Assembly (NCBI GenBank): GCA_032433765.1 | Contig: JAVIAB010000139.1 | Coordinates: 44,051,946 to 44,115,945, forward strand | DNA: 64,000 nt | Direction of reading: 5' to 3' | From: Megaustenia siamemsis | Lineage: Eukaryota > Mollusca > Gastropoda > Stylommatophora > Ariophantidae | Translations under genes and position numbers: made by a program | Notes under the pieces: model-generated | The model's input: the letters and a program-made list of their open reading frames with translations, nothing else | Database searches by the model: none | What the model was told of the DNA's origin: nothing | Part shown: positions 11,102-24,079 of the stretch, one piece after another | How the letters are laid out: the number at the start of each line of letters is the position of its first letter | How positions within the stretch are numbered: position 1 is the stretch's first letter

Positions 11102-12035
11102 TACACACAGCACAGATGTCAAGGCTAGTAACACACATATTCACATATTTGAACAATCACCACAGTCTACAACACATATCTTTCAAGACTGCATCCAGCA
11201 TGACGCAGTGAAACATGCCCATAGTCTAAATAACATTATTACACATCTTTATTACCCATTTGGAAAACGTTCAAGGCAAGCCACTTAATTTAAAAAAAAA
11301 AAATTGCAAATATAGACCTAGTGGACAAAGGAAAAAGTAAGACATCGTCATAAGAATATAATTGTTTAAATAGAAAAACGACCACAGAAATGGGAAGGAG
11401 AAGGAAATAATAAACAAGTGATGAATTAGCCAATAAGACGACATTCTGATCAACGCTGATGCCGTGTGCAAATATCATGATTAATTTAATTATCGCAGCA
11501 GCATTCTCCACGACACAGTCAAAGAATTAGTGTACACGATAATAGAAATCAAAGCTGATGTTTTAAAGAAAATTGAATAAATAGACCCCGACTTCGTAAA
11601 CGCACAAATAGAACATGGAGAGACAGAGAACATTAGAAGAGGGTGATAGTCAACATCATTCAGTCCAAATAAACATTTAGGTCATGAGATCAGAAAGAAA
11701 AAAAAAGATCAAGATAATGCAAGGCAAGTCAAAGTAAAACAAGAGAAAACAAAGCGTGTCAAAGCAAGACTAGTGGGTAGAAAAACAAGCGAAAGCTATG
11801 CGAAGAAGTCAAAACTAGTGGCTAGAAAAATGTCATACCCCGTGACGTAACGGAATTAGTAGTTACTGTCACAGTTTTTCTTTTAACATCGGCACATTTT
11901 TGGATAACATGGTTAGTGTTATACTAAATTTGGATAGCCTGGTCCAGATGTAAGACGTCTTCGTCTGGGTAGAAGGTTCCTAGTTCGAGTGTGGCCACAG
12001 GGAGAGGAGAATTTTAACTTTGAATCCACGGCTTC
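11102..12035. other. No gene seen
   Basis: A-rich sequence with runs of short degenerate AAAGTCAAAG-like words at about 11690-11830. No supported gene or known repeat. Confidence 0.4.
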
Positions 12036-12039
12036 TTCG

Positions 12040-14146
12040 TGGCATTATCCTCCTCCACTCTTTAGATACATTATCTTCCTCTGCTCTCTAGATACATTAT
12101 CCTCCTCTGCTCTCTTGATACATTATCCTCCTCTGCTCTCTTGATACATTATCTTCCTCTGCTCTCTAGATACATTATCCTCCTCTGCTCTCTTGATACA
12201 TTATCTTTCTCTGCTCTCTAGATACATTATCTTCCTCTGCTCTCTAGATACATTATACTCCTCTGCTCTCTTGATACTTTACCTTCCTCTGCTCTCAAGA
12301 TACATTATCCTCCTCTGCTCTCAAGATACATTATCCTCCTCTGTTCTCTAGATACATTATCCTCCTCTGCTCTCTAGATACATTATCCTCCTCTGCTCTC
12401 TAGATACATTATCCTCCTCTGCTCTCTAGATACATTATCCTCCTCTGCTCTCTAGAGACATTATTCTCCTCTGCTCTCTAGATACATTATACTCCTCTGT
12501 TCTCAAGATACATTATCCTCCTCTGCTCTCTAGAGACATTATTCTCCTCTGCTCTCTAGATACATTATCCTCCTCTGCTCTCTAGAGACATTATCCTCCT
12601 CTGCTCTCTAGAGACATTATCCTCCTCTGCTCTCTTGATACATTATCCTCCTCTGCTCTCTAGATACATTATCCTCCTCTGCTCTCTAGATACATTATCC
12701 TCCTCTGCTCTCTAGAGACATTATCCTCCTCTGCTCTCTAGAGACATTATCCTCCTCTGCTCTCTAGATACATTAACCTCCTCTGCTCTCTTGATACATT
12801 ATCCTCCTCTGCTCTCTAGATACATTATCCTCCTCTGCTCTCTTGATACATTATCCTCCTCTGCTCTCTTGATACATTATCCTCCTCTGCTCTCTAGATA
12901 CATTATCCTCCTCTGCTCTCTAGATACATTATCCTCCTCTGCTCTCTTGATACATTATCCTCCTCTGCTCTCTAGATACATTATCCTCCTCTGCTCTCTA
13001 GATACATTATCCTCCTCTGCTATCTAGATACATTATCCTCCTCTGCTCTCTACATACATTATCCTCCTCTGCTCTCTAGATACATTATCCTCCTCTGCTC
13101 TCTAGATACATTATCCTCCTCTGCTCTCTAGATACATTATCCTCCTCTGCTCTCTAGATACATTATCCTCCTCTGCTTTCTAGATACATTATCCTCCTCT
13201 GCTCTCTAGATACATTATCCTCCTCTGCTCTCTTGATACATTATCCTCCTCTGCTCTCTAGATACATTATCCTCCTCTGCTCTCTAGATACATTATCCTC
13301 CTCTGCTCTCTAGATACATTATCCCCTCTGCTCTCTTGATACATTATCCTCCTCTGCTCTCTAGATACATTATCCTCCTCTGCTCTCTAGAGACATTATC
13401 CTCCTCTGCTCTCTTGAGACATTATCCTCCTCTGCTCTCTAGATACATTATCCTCCTCTGCTCTCTAGAGACATTATCCTCCTCTGCTCTCTAGATACAT
13501 TATCCTCCTCTGCTCTCTTGATACATTATCCTCCTCTGCTTTCTAGATACATTATCCTCCTCTGCTCTCTAGATACATTATCCTCCTCTGCTCTCTTGAT
13601 ACATTATCCTCCTCTGCTCTCTAGATACATTATCCTCCTCTGCTCTCTAGATACATTATCCTCCTCTGCTCTCTAGATACATTATCCCCCTCTGCTCTCT
13701 TGATACATTATCCTCCTCTGCTCTCTAGATACATTATCCTCCTCTGCTCTCTAGAGACATTATCCTCCTCTGCTCTCTTGAGACATTATCCTCCTCTGCT
13801 CTCTAGATACATTATCCTCCTCTGCTCTCTAGAGACATTATCCTCCTCTGCTCTCTAGAGACATTATCCTCCTCTGCTCTCTTGATACAATATCTTTCTC
13901 TGCTCTCTAGATACATTATCCTCCTCTGCTCTCTAGAGACATTATCCTCCTCTGCTCTCTTGATACAATATCTTCCTCTGCTCTCTAGATACATTATCCT
14001 CCTCTGCTCTCTAGATACATTATCCTCCTCTGCTCTCTAGAGACATTATCCTCCTCTGCTCTCTTGATACATTATCTTCCTCTGCTCTCTAGATACATTA
14101 TCCTCCTCTACACTCTAGATACATTACCCTCCTCTGCTCTCTAGAT
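12040..14146. repeat. 26-bp minisatellite, about 80 units
   Basis: Pyrimidine-rich unit TCTAGATACATTATCCTCC plus TCTGCTC. Variants at one junction (TAGATAC, TTGATAC, TAGAGAC, TTGAGAC) make unit types that can be followed along the array. A block starting at about 13317 recurs at about 13681 with the same order of variants, 14 units (about 364 bp) away. The 26-bp period is not a multiple of three. Confidence 0.97.
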
Positions 14147-14285
14147 AGTGAAATCCCTTGTTAAGTCCTCTCGGACAAAGGAGAAAAAACACGAGGCACC
14201 GTGTGCAATCGCGCACGTTAAAAAACTATCGGTTTTAAAAATTGAGAAGATTGAGCCAAAAAATAGCCGCTCATCGGGCTAGAAA

Positions 14286-14547
14286 GGGAGTCGCGGTAGC
14301 TCAGTGGTTAGTGAACTGAACTACAAGGACAAGAGCTAGGGTTCGATCCCAACCGACGGCTCCGGTTCACCCAGCCTTAAATGGGTACCGGATTTTTTCT
14401 TGGAAAGTAAAGCGGCAGGGGCGTAATACCGACCACATTACCCCAAAAATCATGTGTTGAAAAGTCTGTCAAATTTATAATCAGTAACACCATATTTCCC
14501 TATACGCCACATGACGTGACGGGGCTCTTTACTTTTTTAAAAATTAC
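14286..14547 (+). mobile_element. SINE-I, full length
   Basis: Head GGGAGTCGCGGTAGCTCAGT, B box GGTTCGATCCC, central block and 3' end all present. The flanks CGGGCTAGAAA (14275-14285) and CGAGCTAGAAA (14548-14558) are an 11-bp TSD with one mismatch. Confidence 0.93.
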
Positions 14548-14724
14548 CGAGCTAGAAAAGGGTGAAGCAAAACCTACTCATGCCGAAGACGGATGTAACG
14601 GGCCGATATGCGCATATATTGCGCTTTTAACCGTACAATAGCGACACAGCGCACTCACACCGATTTAAACAAGTGATTGCTAATAAGAAGAAAAATTGCA
14701 CTAATTGATGATGTGAACTAATTC

Positions 14725-15249
<525 letters not shown>

Positions 15250-15259
15250 TAATTCATTA

Positions 15260-16214
15260 ATACTGGAGCCTAATTTGTTTCTCATGACAGTGGCAGCAAC
15301 GACTCAGGACAACGCCAGGCAACTCAAACACAATTTATAGAGCAATAACTGACATACATTTCAAGGCCGTAATGTCCTCCCTATATAATATATTTTCCCA
15401 ATAACTTTAACCACACCACGAGCTTGCTGGCTATAAAAATAATAACAAGTTAACTCTTTATCTCTCGACTATCGCTCATTATGATTTAAACTTATTATAT
15501 CCTGCCCCATTAGTCTACTAGCAATATGTTTTATCTTATGTTGTGGAACATTCTCCTTCAATATGATTTATATTTTACCAAGCTTTAATTATGTAGCAGC
15601 GTTTATATATAATGTTGACCTTCGCACCATCAGGTTGTTTGCAGTTCTATAGTTCCGAAGCTAGAGAGTTAATATTTACATAAACACATCATTCATAACT
15701 TTCTAACAGCAGCGCCCACAGCCAGCCCTCTCCACAGATTGCTGCCCTCTATTCTCCTCGTTACACTCTCAATTTCTCTTTCCCTTTTCTCTCCGGCCAG
15801 GTATTGATTCACCCCCCTCCCTCCCCTCTCACCCAGCCGTAGTTTCCTTTCTCTGTCTCCTCTAGGTCAATAACATAATATAAACAAAATAATCAGATCG
15901 TATGAGGTGATGGCCGGCAAGGAAGTCAGCAGACGTTGACAGAAAGTCAATATCCCACCGGCCTGTAGGTCGAGCCTTGCAGGATTTTCTTGCGCGAGAA
16001 AATTACTCCGATTACATTAACCCTTGTTTTGTCCTCTCAATTAATTCCAGTCTAGTTCAGTGGCGTAACCAGGGAATAGCGAGGGTGGGTGATCTTTTTG
16101 ATTGAAGCTCCAATAATTTAGTCTTTTTTTGTTCATTGTCTTGACAACAACCTTGCAAACAGTCATTTGTAGCGTCATGTAGAGCAGCACCAAAGTTCCT
16201 ACAACATGTTGAGA
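15260..16214. other. No gene seen
   Basis: Unique-looking sequence with a pyrimidine-rich patch at about 15735-15870. No supported gene. Confidence 0.4.
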
Positions 16215-16229
16215 TTTGAAGAAAAATAA

Positions 16230-16600
16230 CCTCTACAGAGATGAAATGTGTCAGACGAATGACAGGAAACAGTCTGAGAGATAAGATCAGAAATTTGGAA
16301 CTGAGAAAAAAGCTAGGAATAGCCCCCGCCATAGAATATATAAGGAAACAACAGATAAAATGGTTTGGCCACGTGACAAGGCAGAAAGAACAAAACACAA
16401 CACAACGAGCCTTCAACAAACGTTGTGAGAACACCAGACCCAAGGGTGGACCACGTAAAAGATGGGCCGATGGAATATTAGAAGCACTAGGAAACATAAC
16501 AGTAGCAGAGGCGAACAGAAGAGCAAAAGACCGCAAATTATATCTCCCCTCGACGCTGAAAGGCAGATGAGGAAGGAAAGAAGAAGAATAAGAAGATTTT
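16230..16600 (+). mobile_element. LINE-R4 fragment
   Basis: Open frame of about 109 residues with CVRRMTGNSLRDKIRN, IRKQQIKWFGHVTRQKE, FNKRCENTRPKG and PRKRWADGILEAL, the C-terminal end of a LINE polyprotein. The tail is AAG-rich (GGAAAGAAGAAGAATAAG). A close relative is at 33249-33503. Confidence 0.82.
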
Positions 16601-16770
16601 TCAGAGTACTCCAAGTCTGACTCACACTGTTTGACATGTCATCACCGTTCTTTACCAGATTGTCATCAACTGGTTATCTTTGATCTTCCCTCAGAAGTCA
16701 ACTGCATTGCAGTACTTGCGTTTCTTTCTGAATCATTCTGGTCGCATGATCTATTCAGTTAAATATAGTA

Positions 16771-17029
16771 AAAAAAAAGTAAAGTACCCCTGTCACGTCA
16801 AGTGACGTATAGGGAATATGATTTTACTGACCATAAATTTTACAGAACCTCGGCACATGATTTTTGGAGTATTGTGGTCGGTATTACGCCCGTACCGCTT
16901 TACTTTCCCGGAAAAAAAATCTGGTACTCATTAAAGGCTGGGTGAACCCGGAAGCCGTCTGTTGGGATCGAACCCTACCTCTTGTCCTTTGTAGCCCAGT
17001 TCACTAACCACTGAGCTATCGCGACTCCC
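16771..17029 (-). mobile_element. SINE-I, full length, older copy
   Basis: All parts present with more substitutions than the copies at 625 and 6560. Imperfect flanking repeats ATTCAGTTAAAT (16753-16764) and ATCCAGTTACAT (17030-17041) are the likely TSD. Confidence 0.88.
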
Positions 17030-17041
17030 ATCCAGTTACAT

Positions 17042-17995
17042 CTATTATCATCATAAACCTCTTCCAGGCTGCACCTCTGCCCCAGTTCTATGATGCTAAT
17101 TTTATTGTTCCAAATATTGTAATAAATTACCTCATACGACTTGTATGAAATGATCACCACAGCCTTGAATCTCCTTTTTCTACTATCTCCGAGAATTCAG
17201 ATAAAAATAAAAACTCATGAAAGTACAAAGCTCTCATACACTCTTAGTGTGGTATCGTTCTCTTCTAGATGAGTCTTTGAACTTCGTTGACATAAGTTGT
17301 GAGAAGAAACGTAATTTCTTCATCATTACAAGCATTAACTTGTTAAAACAAACGTGAAAATATTTCCTAAAACACCATGCTAAATATGTGTCTATAGCTA
17401 GAATTGTTTATTTGTATAATATATGTAAGGCGTCTAATTCTGTTTTGCTGACCCTACATGTTGTTGAAGGAGAGTCGAGTGTTTTAAATGATCATGTCCC
17501 ATACTTCACCTGAGATTTTAAATATGGCAGAGCTGATGTTTTTCTTCGCTCGTTTTGCCTTTTTTCAACTCTGCGAGTCAGGTACACATTTTGTCGAGTA
17601 AATGAGTTGATTGGATAACCTTGGTTTAGGAATGCGTCAACTAGTTTTTCAACGTGACGCCAGCAAATCTAACAGCAGAACCACTGCCCCTATTCCTTCT
17701 GTGATCGAGCTGGGCCGGACGATGCGGGTTGCTAGTAACAGAGACGTTGGAGGGCTGAGAATAAAGCCCAAATCATTTGTCACAAGTTGTACAGGGCAAG
17801 AATAGATTATTTTCTTTTTATTTGATTGAAATAACATTTGCCATATACAGACGACATGTTTAATCTACTTAATTACAATCCGCTTAAAACAGCTGATGTA
17901 TATGACCACTTAAATCTTTAGTAATCGTAACCTTTCTTTTTATCATCTCCGGAACAACAACCTGACGAACCGAAAGTTATGTTTAAATGTTTAGA
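17042..17995. other. No gene seen
   Basis: AT-rich, no supported gene. The short frame at 17611-17805 has no recognisable motif. Confidence 0.4.
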
Positions 17996-17997
17996 AA

Positions 17998-19760
17998 CAT
18001 TCTGCCTCAATAACGGTAAAAAAAAAAAATTACGCCTCAATAACGGTAAAAAACATTCCGCCCCAATAACAGTAAAAAAAAACATTACGCCTCAATGACG
18101 GTAAAAAACATTACGCCTCAATAACGGTAAAAAATATTACGCCTCAATAACGGTAAAAAACATTACGCCTCAAAAACGGTAAAAACATTACGCCTCAATA
18201 ACGGTAAAAAACATTACGCCTCAATAACGGTAAAAAACATTATGCCTCAATAACGGTAAACAAAAAAATTACGCCTCAATAACGGTAAAAAACATTACGC
18301 CTCAATAACGGTAAAAAAAAAAATTACGCCTCAATAACGGTAAAAAAAACATTACGCCTCAATAACGGTAAAAAAAAAAACATTACGCCTCAATAACGGT
18401 TAAAAAAACATTATGCCTCAATAACGGTAAAAAAAAACATTACGCCTCAATAACGGTACAAAAAAAACATTGCGCCTCAATAACGGTAAAAAAAAACATT
18501 ACGCCTCAATAACGGTAAAAAAAACATTACGCCTCAATAACGGTAAAAAAACATTACGCCTCAATAACGGTAAAAAAACATTACGCCTCAATAACGTTAA
18601 AAAAACATTACGTTCAATAACGGTAAAAAAACATTACGCCTCAATAACGGTAAAAAAACATTACGCCTCAATAACGGTAAAAAACATTACGCCTCAATAA
18701 CGGTAAAAAAAAAACATTACGCCTCAATAACGGTAAAAAAAACATTACGCCTCAATAACGTAAAAAAACATTACGCCTCAATAACGGTAAAAAAACATTA
18801 CGCCTCAATAACGGTAAAAAAACATTACGCCTCAATAACGGTAAAAAAACATTACGTTCAATAACGGTAAAAAAAACATTACGCCTCAATAACGGTAAAA
18901 AAAAACATTACGCCTCAATAACGGTAAAAAAAGAAAATTACGCCTCAATAACGGTAAAAAAAAATATTACGCCTCAATTACAGTAAAAAAAAAATTACGC
19001 CTCAATAACGGTAAAAAAACATTCCGCCCCAATAACAGTAAATAAAACATTACGCCTCAATGACGGTAAAAAACATTACGCCTCAATAACGGTAAAAAAC
19101 ATTACGCCTCAATAACAGTAAAAAAACATTACGCCTCAATAACGGTAAAAAAACATTACGCCTCAATAACGGTAAAAAACATTACGCCTCAAAAACGGTA
19201 AAAACATTACGCCTCAATAACGGTAAAAAACATTACGCCTCAATTACGGTAAAAAACATTACGCCTCAATAACGGTAAACAAAAAAAATACGCCTCAATA
19301 ACGGTAAAAAACATTACGCCTCAATAACGGTAAAAAAAAAATTACGCCTCAATAACGGTAAAAAAAAACATTACGCCTCAATAACGGTAAAAAAAAAACA
19401 TTACGCCACAATAACGGGTAAAAAAAAAACATTACGCCTCAATAACGGTAAAAAAAAAACAGTACGCCTCAATGACGGTAAAAAACATTACGCCTCAATA
19501 ACGGTAAAAAAAACATTACGCCTCAATAACGGTAAAAAAACATTCCGCCTCAATAACGGTAAAAAACATTCCGCCTCAATAACGGTAAAAAAAAAATTAC
19601 GCCTCAATAACGGTAAAAAAACATTCCGCCTCAATAACGGTAAAAAAAACATTCCGCAACAATAACGGTAAAAAAAAAAATTACGCCTCAATAACGGTAA
19701 AAAAACACATTACGCCTCAATAACGGTAAAAAAAAAATGTCGCTTCATTAGGCTTCAATA
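17998..19760. repeat. 26-bp minisatellite with A-tracts
   Basis: About 65 units of CATTACGCCTCAATAACGGT followed by an A run of 5 to 11. The variable A run makes unit length drift from 25 to 31. Marker variants recur in the same order about 1 kb apart: CATTCCGCCCCAATAACAGT at 18054 and 19020, then CAATGACGG, then CAAAAACGGT at 18171 and 19190. This points to an internal block duplication. Confidence 0.96.
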
Positions 19761-19994
19761 AAGGTAAAATGCCTTCATAAGAGTAAGAGGGAAGATATTT
19801 AAAAAAAAACAGTTATTAGACAAGCACAGCAGATAAAAGGGACATAAACAGATACAAAAAACATGTGTCCCACTTCACCTCTTCAGCTACCTAAATCATT
19901 AATTACTCCAAAGAAAAAATAATACAAAGTATGCATATTTCAAAGTTTATTCTTTTAATAACTATCTTTCTAATGACTTATAAATGTCTTTATA

Positions 19995-20680
19995 TCAATC
20001 CATTACAGACATGACCCTTGAAGGCTTCTTACACATGGCCACAATTTGCTCATTGTTCATAAGTTCTGCTGCAGCAATTGCATTTGCTATTGCAATTGTT
20101 TGAACGTCACTCTTTGTGTTAAGCCAGATTCTGCCATTCATACCAACAGCAATCTCAAATTTGAATCTACCACTAAGTGCCTTAAGAAGTGCACATTGTA
20201 GATTTAACAATTTTCTGGCTAATTGTAGAGAGATGAGTAACAAGAAACCTCCACTTGGGATAACACCCATCGCATTACTATGGCTTTGGCTATCAATGCA
20301 AACTAGTTCTGGTTCCATGTCTTTGTTGGCCACAAGAAGTTTGGCATAAACCACATCTCCCACTTTTACATCGGGCCGATTTCTTTTGTTGCTTTCTCAA
20401 ATGAAAGGTAATATAAACTTGCTAATTCACTGCCTCCAATATCTATACGAAACAGTTCAACATTCTTCTGAGTTACAATTCCATTCACTGCCTCCAATAT
20501 CTATACGAAACAGCTCAACATTCTTCACAAGTCACAATTCCATTCACTGTGTCTCCCTTGCATGGAACATACCTCTTTTGATGGCAATCTAGCCAATAAA
20601 CGGAAGGATCACGAGACCTTAAGATTCCCGGTTTAGATACTTTCATGTTATCATTTCGGGATTTAAATAGTTAGACTATA
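19995..20680 (-). pseudogene. EXOSC3: Exosome subunit RRP40 (EXOSC3) intronless, frameshifted copy
   Basis: EXOSC3 is the S1/KH-domain cap subunit of the RNA exosome, which degrades and trims RNA 3' ends. Read right to left, the pieces are [86 protein letters not shown] and the KH-domain stretch FEIAVGMNGRIW, ending at a stop at 19995. These follow the animal RRP40 order and reach its normal C-terminus. No intron interrupts them. A 58/59-bp segment (from VNGIVT to IGGSE) is tandemly duplicated at about 20434-20550, and the outer copy has one extra base that breaks the frame. An in-frame stop lies just upstream of the homology and the N-terminus is missing. An AATAAA-like signal sits about 45 nt past the stop; no poly(A) tract or TSD was found. 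Most likely a truncated processed pseudogene; an exon of a real gene with an assembly error is the alternative. Confidence 0.85.
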
Positions 20681-20785
20681 GAGCTTTTGAGAACATTAAA
20701 AATGAAATGATCAATCATGGCAAAAAAAAACTGACTGCCTTCAAGGCTATGACTCGATAACATTTCTGGACGTATAAATGAAATA

Positions 20786-22143
20786 TGACCATCAGCTTTC
20801 TATGCATTGTCTAAAAAGAATGGTTCAGTTGAATGCAGTGATTTTAGAACAATAAGCCTAATGAGCCAGGTAATCAAAATTTTACTAAAAGTTATACAGG
20901 GAAGAATTCAGAATAAAATTAATACTGAATAAAATGAGCAGAAATTTGGATTCAGGAAAAACAGTGGGACAAAAGAAGCCATATTCAGCATGAGGACATT
21001 GATTGAAAAGTATATAGAAGTAAACAAACCAATATATGCTTCATAGACTGCACCAAAGCTTTTGATAGAATACACCATAATCAACTTATAGACTGCCTAA
21101 AATATATAAATCTGGACGACATAGACATACGACTAATATGTAATTTGTACTAGGAGCAAACAGCAATAATAAAATATAACAAGGAGAACTCTACACCAAT
21201 TGATATAAAAAGAGAAGTAAGACAAGGATGCATCCTATCACCAAGCTTGTTCAATCTATACACTGAGCAAATCTATAAAAACATCATAGAGATGCCAGGC
21301 GTAAACATTACTGGAAAAGATAATCAATAACCTAAGATATGCTGATGATACTGTACTACTAACAGAAAATCCTAAAGACCTACAACAATTACTTAATGTA
21401 AAAACATGACAAGCAAAATATATGGACTAGATACGAAAATCAAAAAGACTAAAACTATGATTATAGACAAAGAAAATTCTCAAGACCTACAATTAAATAT
21501 CAAAGTTGAAGGAATACACCTGGAGACTGTTCAGAGCTACAACTACCTGGGACATACTATAACCAGTGATGGAAAATGTACAACTGAAATAAACAAAAGA
21601 ATAGGTATGACTAAAAGTAATTGTAATGTCTTGACAAATATACTAACATCAACACAAATAACATCAGGGCTAAAACTAAGACTAGCAAAATGTTACTTCT
21701 TCTCAATATTCATATATGGTGCAGAAACTTGGACATTAGACCAGAAAACAGAAGAGAAAATTGAAGCCTTTGAAATGTGCATCTATAGAAAAATAGGTAG
21801 AATTGGATGGAAAGAAAAGATAACAAAAGATACAGTTTTAAAACAACTAAAAATGAAAAGAGAAAACAACTAAAAAAAAGTGCTACTAAACACAATTAGA
21901 ACAAGACAAATGACATTTTTGGGGCATGTTAAAGACACAACAGCCTAATAAAAGAGGAATAATATTGGAAGGGAAAACACAAGGTAAAAGAGGCAGAGGC
22001 AGACTAACATGGACGAGTAACATGAAAAGATGGACAAGTCAACCTATGACAATCTGCACCATCAAAGCAAGAGACAGAGTGGAATGGTGCTACATAGTAG
22101 CTAACCTTCGATGCGGAGACGGCACTCAATGATGATGATAATG
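20786..22143 (+). mobile_element. LINE-R1, longest copy, decayed reverse transcriptase
   Basis: RTE-like reverse transcriptase with stops and frameshifts. In order: CSDFRTISLMSQVIKI, QKFGFRKNSGTKEAIF, FIDCTKAFDRIHH (catalytic Asp of motif A), REVRQGCILSPSLFNLYT (motif B), LRYADDTVLL (catalytic YADD, motif C), YNYLGHTITSDGKC, FIYGAETWTL, then the tail region GKRGRGRLTWTSNMKRWTSQ. The frame at 21406-21873 stays open for 155 residues. It ends GGCACTCAATGATGATGATA. The 10-bp AAATGAAATA at 20776-20785 and 22144-22153 is the probable TSD. The 5' half, including any endonuclease, is absent. Confidence 0.88.
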
Positions 22144-22153
22144 AAATGAAATA

Positions 22154-23489
22154 ATACAAGTAGAAAAAGATCACCCTTGTATTACGTCACGTGACAGGAA
22201 AGTGAATAGTTAAAGTCCATAATACGTCACCAACAAACGAATCGTCACAACAGGATGATACAAGAAATAGGAAAAAATGAAGACATTTCAAAAACAGAAC
22301 AGCGAAGTATGAAACGTCACAGAGATTAATATTGCTAAGAAAACCTCAGGGTTCTGTTAAAAGCAAAACATTTTCACTCGACGCTCTTAGGTACAAGAAG
22401 ACAGGAGAATAGAGCAGAATTGACCAGTGATCAGTACAGGAGGTTAACGTTGCAAAATCCACCACAACAATGAAACCTAACAATAGGAAATATGAGAGTA
22501 GTGTATTTTAAATGCCTCTTTAAAAAGAAAAAAAAGATATGAGACAGAAAATATCAGAATTGTCAACATTTAACATAAAACACATGAGGAAGTTTATGTG
22601 ATTGTTCTGGACAAACAAAATATAACAAGTAAGAACTGATCATGGAGTGCAGCGAAAAGAAAGCCCAGACGGAGATAAAAACATGATGGATATAGATGTA
22701 TCACATGCTGTCGGAAGACATCCGGAACAATCACGAGAACTGTGCCATGTACTGGGCTCAGGAGGGAAAATGAAAGAGAAGATTAAGAACAACAGGCAGA
22801 TGAAGGAAACAGAGAGAAACATACTGGGCAAGACTGTGAGCATCCTAAAAAGGTATGTCACGAACCATGTAAAAGAAAAAAAACACAAAATGTTGTCTCA
22901 AGACGCCACGAGGAAGCCACTATAAACCTTGTCGATTCCATGTCAAGGAGTCCTTTTCATTGTTCAAAATTATCATTGCATGAGCTGCTATATGATTTGT
23001 CTGCACATCCATTATATATTTTGGTCTGATGACCAATCATTATCATCATCAACATCAGCATCATTATCATCATCATCATCATTCATCCAATGCAATTAGA
23101 CACAACAAAGCGTGCCTTGCGAGCTTCTCAATCGCAGCGACGTAATTGATGCCTACGACCATTGCCTTCCATATCAATGTTCTTAATATCTTAATATCTC
23201 TGGAAGACGGCATCTTTTTATTACACCTGTTGCTTTACACATTTGTGTTCTCTTATTTCCTTTTTTATGACCTAGCCCACATATATCCACCCATTTATTT
23301 TAATTATAGATGAAATTGTTTATTGCCTGGCTATTTCTTTGACTTCACTCGTCTTTAATTCATTTCACTTTAAACTAAACATTCTCCTCATACATTTGTT
23401 TGGAGTGCGTCTTACTTATTTTCCTGCTTCTTTCTTACTTTGCCAGCTCTCACATGTGCAAGTATGAGTGGACATACATTTGAGTTGAT
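22154..23489. other. No gene seen; (ATC)n patch
   Basis: A-rich sequence. An ATC-rich trinucleotide stretch at 23038-23085 could be a LINE tail, but no LINE protein is recognisable beside it. The frame at 22647-22925 (92 residues, lysine-rich) is not recognised and lacks support as a gene. Confidence 0.4.
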
Positions 23490-23498
23490 TGTCCGAAG

Positions 23499-23730
23499 AT
23501 GCAAAAGAGAGCTGATTTCCAATATTGGGAAGAAACAATCATCATTTTTTGGCCATGTAATAAGAAGAGAACAGCTGGAATATATTGTAACAGCTGGGAA
23601 AATTGAGGGACGAAGAGATAGAGGGAAGCAAAGAGAAAAGATAACAGACAGCTTAAGAGAATGGCTTGGCAGAATGTCAACAACAGAAATGATAAATAAC
23701 TATTGTGATCGAAAGTTGTGATAATGATGA
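23499..23730 (+). mobile_element. LINE-R2 fragment
   Basis: Open frame with SFFGHVIRREQLEYIV, AGKIEGRRDRGKQREKI and WLGRMSTTEMINN. It ends in GTGATAATGATGA. A 9-bp TSD, TGTCCGAAG, at 23490-23498 and 23731-23739 fixes its ends, so this is a 232-bp insertion. Confidence 0.87.
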
Positions 23731-23739
23731 TGTCCGAAG

Positions 23740-24075
23740 TTGATAGTTCACGGCTGTTTGTTTATCTTCAAGTGGCATTTTAGTGCTCATTTCATCAAGT
23801 AAAATTCCTGCGGGCATAGATGATCATGTTCCACTATAGCTTTCTATCTCTACAGCTGTTTATCAGTCCCGTTGTTGACTTCTACCAAACAATTCTCTTA
23901 AACTTCTTGCAACATACTTATTTGTTTCTCTCTACATTATCTGCCATAAATTTCCCCAGTTGTCACAAGATATTCTAGTTGTTCCCTTTTTATTACGTGA
24001 CTAAAGAAGAAGAATGTTTCTCTTGATGTTAGAGATTAACTTTCTTTTTGCTTGAGCCTCATCTAGAAGGTCATC
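23740..24075. other. No gene seen
   Basis: AT-rich unique-looking DNA before the 15-bp array. Confidence 0.35.
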
Positions 24076-24079
24076 ATTG

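Noticed and set aside
12040..14146. CRISPR array
   Set aside because: Units are directly joined without spacers, and the context is an animal genome.
14290..14360. True tRNA gene (A and B boxes present here and in other SINE heads)
   Set aside because: Each is the head of a SINE with body and tail attached; no intact cloverleaf could be made.
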